From Bacteroidota bacterium (GTDB taxonomy: Bacteria > Bacteroidota > Bacteroidia > Bacteroidales > VadinHA17), in assembly GCA_015222065.1 (NCBI GenBank), contig JADFUQ010000018.1, positions 1 through 9,002 of the forward strand: a stretch of DNA of 9,002 nucleotides, given 5' to 3'. How positions within the stretch are numbered: position 1 is the stretch's first letter; each line of letters opens with the position of its first letter. Shown here one piece after another: positions 7,626-9,002 of the stretch. A program made the translations under genes and the position numbers. The notes under the pieces are model-generated. The model made no database searches. It had not been told where the DNA came from and saw only the letters and a program-made list of their open reading frames with translations.

Positions 7626-7766
7626 TTATGGAGAAATCCGCTCAATGTGGGTTAAAATATCTGTTGCTGTGGCTGCATAATGAATTTTTAATTCTTCAAT
7701 AACGCCAATGTGTGCAATTCCTCTTGCACCACCACCGGATAATACTAATAATATGTTCTTTTTCAT
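7626..7766 (-). pseudogene. Patatin-like phospholipase, 5' remnant cut by the IS
   Basis: From ATG 7766 on the minus strand the protein begins MKKNILLVLSGGGARGIAHI and continues GVIEEL. This matches the patatin/RssA-type N-terminus, in which GGGxRG forms the oxyanion hole of a Ser-Asp lipid acyl hydrolase. The family next has a hydrophobic turn and the nucleophile motif GTSxG; neither is present. The frame runs to the IS end at 7654 and stops within the IS at 7628-7626, after 46 codons. About 200 further residues would be expected. None of them can be read downstream of the other IS end (5333-5556), where all frames are quickly closed. The gene is therefore dead, and most of it has been deleted or moved. 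It was transcribed divergently from the TetR gene. Similarity is already weak after about codon 27, so some decay or a small local rearrangement next to the IS is possible. Confidence 0.75.
7643..7654. repeat. Right terminal inverted repeat of the IS
   Basis: CAATGTGGGTTA is the reverse complement of 5557-5568. It lies upstream of the transposase and directly abuts the patatin remnant. Confidence 0.8.
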
Positions 7767-7877
7767 TTTATTGAATTTTCCTGTTTTTGCATTATGTATA
7801 CCAGACGATTATGGAAACCAACTCACATTTTAATACATCTTGCAACTTTGCTTCTAATAAAGCTTAAATTTTCTTAC

Positions 7878-7885
7878 CAAAGTTA
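7878..7885 (-). promoter_or_regulatory. Candidate -7 element of the disrupted patatin gene
   Basis: The minus strand reads TAACTTTG, matching TAnnTTTG, 112 bp upstream of the patatin ATG. No clear TTG is seen at the -33 position. It points away from the TetR promoter, and the two -33 regions would overlap near 7901-7908, as in a divergent pair. Confidence 0.3.
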
Positions 7886-7900
7886 AAAATTGTTAAAATA

Positions 7901-7931
7901 TTCATTTTTCTTAAAAATAATTGTATCTTTG
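7901..7931 (+). promoter_or_regulatory. Bacteroidota-type promoter of the TetR gene
   Basis: TATCTTTG at 7924-7931 fits the -7 consensus TAnnTTTG. TTC at 7901-7903, one base off the -33 TTG, lies 20 bases upstream, which is the usual spacing. Transcription would begin near 7937, leaving a leader of about 29 bases before ATG 7966. The -7 element overlaps the left arm of the inverted repeat at 7928-7956. Confidence 0.6.
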
Positions 7932-7956
7932 TACTATGAAACATTTTTAGTACAAA
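7928..7956. promoter_or_regulatory. Candidate TetR operator, 9-bp perfect inverted repeat
   Basis: TTTGTACTA (7928-7936) and TAGTACAAA (7948-7956) are perfect mirror images separated by 11 bases, 29 bp in all. The repeat covers the 3' half of the -7 element and the expected transcription start of the TetR gene and ends 9 bp before its ATG. TetR-family dimers commonly bind such sites at their own promoters, so autorepression is inferred. Confidence 0.6.
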
Positions 7957-7965
7957 ACGATCATA

Positions 7966-8544
7966 ATGAAAATAGACGACACAAAAGATATCATACTTCA
8001 TGTAGCCGGTAAAATATTTGAAAAACATGGTTTTTATAAAACTACTATTGATGGAATAGCCCGTGCAGCACATAAAGCAAAAGGATCGATTTATTATCAT
8101 TTTAAGAACAAAGAAGAATTGTTCCAGGGAGTCGTAGAAAAAGAATTTCAGACCCTGCGTAGTGAATTGATCAAGACCATTGATGACGGTAAGAATGCAA
8201 AAGACAAACTGACTAACTACATAATTGTCCGAATGAAAACGATTAGTGATTTAGCTAATTTTAATGAGATAATAAAGACAGATTATTTGGATTACCTCGA
8301 TTTTATTGGGGAGATCAGAAAAAAATACGATAACGAGGAAGTTGTTCTTATAAAATCGATACTTACAGGGGGGATTAATAACAAGGAATTTGACCTGAAC
8401 AATGTCGAACTGACAGCTCCTGCAATTTTAACAGCTTTGAAAGGGCTAGAGCTTCCATTCTTTATTGAAGATAAGTACAATAAGTTGGAAATCAGATTAA
8501 AAGAATTGGTCAGACTTTTAATAATGGGTTTAGAAAAACGATAA
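7966..8544 (+). CDS. TetR/AcrR-family transcriptional regulator
   Basis: The product is a 192-residue cytoplasmic repressor-type regulator. The N-terminal DNA-binding domain spans about residues 6-55, with the helix-turn-helix around TTIDGIARAAHKAKGSIYYH (31-50) followed by FKNKEELF, a nearly canonical TetR sequence. The helical C-terminal part (about 60-192) is the ligand-binding and dimer domain; it is not similar enough to a known group to name a ligand. The ATG fits the family N-terminus and lies 34 bases after the -7 element. A perfect inverted repeat over the promoter suggests that the gene represses itself. The gene 93 bp downstream on the same strand is the likely co-transcribed target. 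The disrupted divergent patatin gene may once have been another. Confidence 0.93.
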   Translation: MKIDDTKDIILHVAGKIFEKHGFYKTTIDGIARAAHKAKGSIYYHFKNKEELFQGVVEKEFQTLRSELIKTIDDGKNAKDKLTNYIIVRMKTISDLANFNEIIKTDYLDYLDFIGEIRKKYDNEEVVLIKSILTGGINNKEFDLNNVELTAPAILTALKGLELPFFIEDKYNKLEIRLKELVRLLIMGLEKR

Positions 8545-8637
8545 TTTTTTTATAATAGAACTGACTATTAAACGATAAGCGTACAAATGGCATAATAATT
8601 ACTTGATAAAATTAAAATAATATAAATAAAAAACATC

Positions 8638-9002
8638 ATGAAAACAAAAGAGATTTTTTTCCAAAAAGTCGTTGAAACTATTATTTTTAACAAACATCTA
8701 AGGCCATTTGCTGTCAAACAATTAGATAACTACATGTTTAATAAATTTTCGCAGACTGATAGTAATGTGATTTATGATGAAAAGATGAGGATGAAAAGAT
8801 ATCAGTTTTATTCCGCCATACTAAACGTTGCTAATAATAACCTGGGAAAAGGATATTATTCTAAAACAGTAATGAAAAAAATGAGCTATTCCTTGACAGG
8901 AAGCAAATTTGTAATGAAGGCAGAGGATAAAATAGGAGAAATACAAATTGATTATAAATCAAAGTATGGTGATTATCCTCCCGGATTTATTGTTTTAGCT
9001 CC
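8638..9002 (+). CDS. N-terminal part of a possible radical SAM protein, cut by window edge
   Basis: From ATG 8638 the frame is open for 121 codons to the window edge and has no stop. The visible part is basic and mainly helical in character, with no signal peptide, membrane helix or cysteine. The last residues, YPPGFIVLAP, resemble the stretch (P-x-F/A-x-V-x-x-P-T) that in several radical SAM proteins stands directly before the CxxxCxxC motif binding the 4Fe-4S cluster. That motif would fall just beyond the window, so the assignment is only suggestive. The gene follows the TetR gene after 93 bp on the same strand. I see no clear promoter or terminator between them, so co-transcription is likely. 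The spacer holds one GTACAAA (8581-8587), identical to seven bases of the operator arm. Confidence 0.45.
   Translation, partial: MKTKEIFFQKVVETIIFNKHLRPFAVKQLDNYMFNKFSQTDSNVIYDEKMRMKRYQFYSAILNVANNNLGKGYYSKTVMKKMSYSLTGSKFVMKAEDKIGEIQIDYKSKYGDYPPGFIVLA

Larger units (their letters stand above)
5557..7654 (-). mobile_element. IS1634-family insertion sequence, 2098 bp
   Basis: The element is bounded by perfect 12-bp terminal inverted repeats, TAACCCACATTG at 5557-5568 and CAATGTGGGTTA at 7643-7654. It holds one transposase gene on the minus strand (5596-7459). About 185 bp of leader lie on the right and 28 bp follow the stop on the left. Length and layout fit the IS1634 group of the IS4 superfamily. 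The flanking bases differ (AATCCG on the left, AAATAT on the right), so no short target duplication is visible. IS1634 members can make variable or long duplications, and a later deletion would also remove one. The right end lies inside a patatin-like gene. The transposase frame is broken, so the copy is probably not autonomous unless the break is an assembly error. Confidence 0.85.

Overview
The window looks like the chromosome of an AT-rich member of the Bacteroidota. The evidence is a promoter of the TAnnTTTG type in front of the TetR gene, a histidine kinase with a 7TMR-DISM sensor, a large two-module FtsX/MacB-type permease, and purine/T-rich GAGGTTT tandem repeats between genes. The phylum call is an inference from these features together; nothing here fixes genus or species.

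Minus-strand block (1-5347). Reading right to left, a membrane-bound 7TMR-DISM/PAS/PAS histidine kinase (2630-5332) is followed after 150 bp by an 808-residue ABC transporter permease (53-2479). The permease stop codon overlaps the ATG of a further minus-strand reading frame that leaves the window at position 1. The 150-bp gap holds a 17-bp tandem repeat and a candidate promoter for the permease. The kinase has only a weak TTG start. Five codons upstream in the same frame is an ATG that would give a much better signal peptide, but its second codon is TAA.

Mobile block (5557-7654). This is an IS1634-type element of the IS4 DDE superfamily, with 12-bp perfect terminal inverted repeats and a transposase on the minus strand. 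The transposase is split by a one-nucleotide frame change just after the catalytic Glu. The leader holds a 9-bp-arm inverted repeat resembling two opposed DnaA boxes. The element sits in the 5' end of a patatin-like phospholipase gene that started at 7766 on the minus strand. Only the first ~30 codons, with the GGGARG oxyanion motif, survive. No remainder is visible on the other side of the element, and no target duplication flanks it, so deletion or rearrangement after insertion is likely.

Plus-strand block (7890-9002). A TetR-family regulator (7966-8544) has a Bacteroidota-type promoter overlapping a perfect 9-bp inverted repeat, a strong candidate for its own operator. It is followed after 93 bp by an unfinished gene (8638 to the window edge) whose last visible residues resemble the stretch just before the CxxxCxxC motif of some radical SAM proteins. 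TetR and this gene probably form one unit. The disrupted patatin gene was the divergent neighbour and may have been under the same regulator.

No RNA gene, CRISPR array, integrase or replication origin was recognised.
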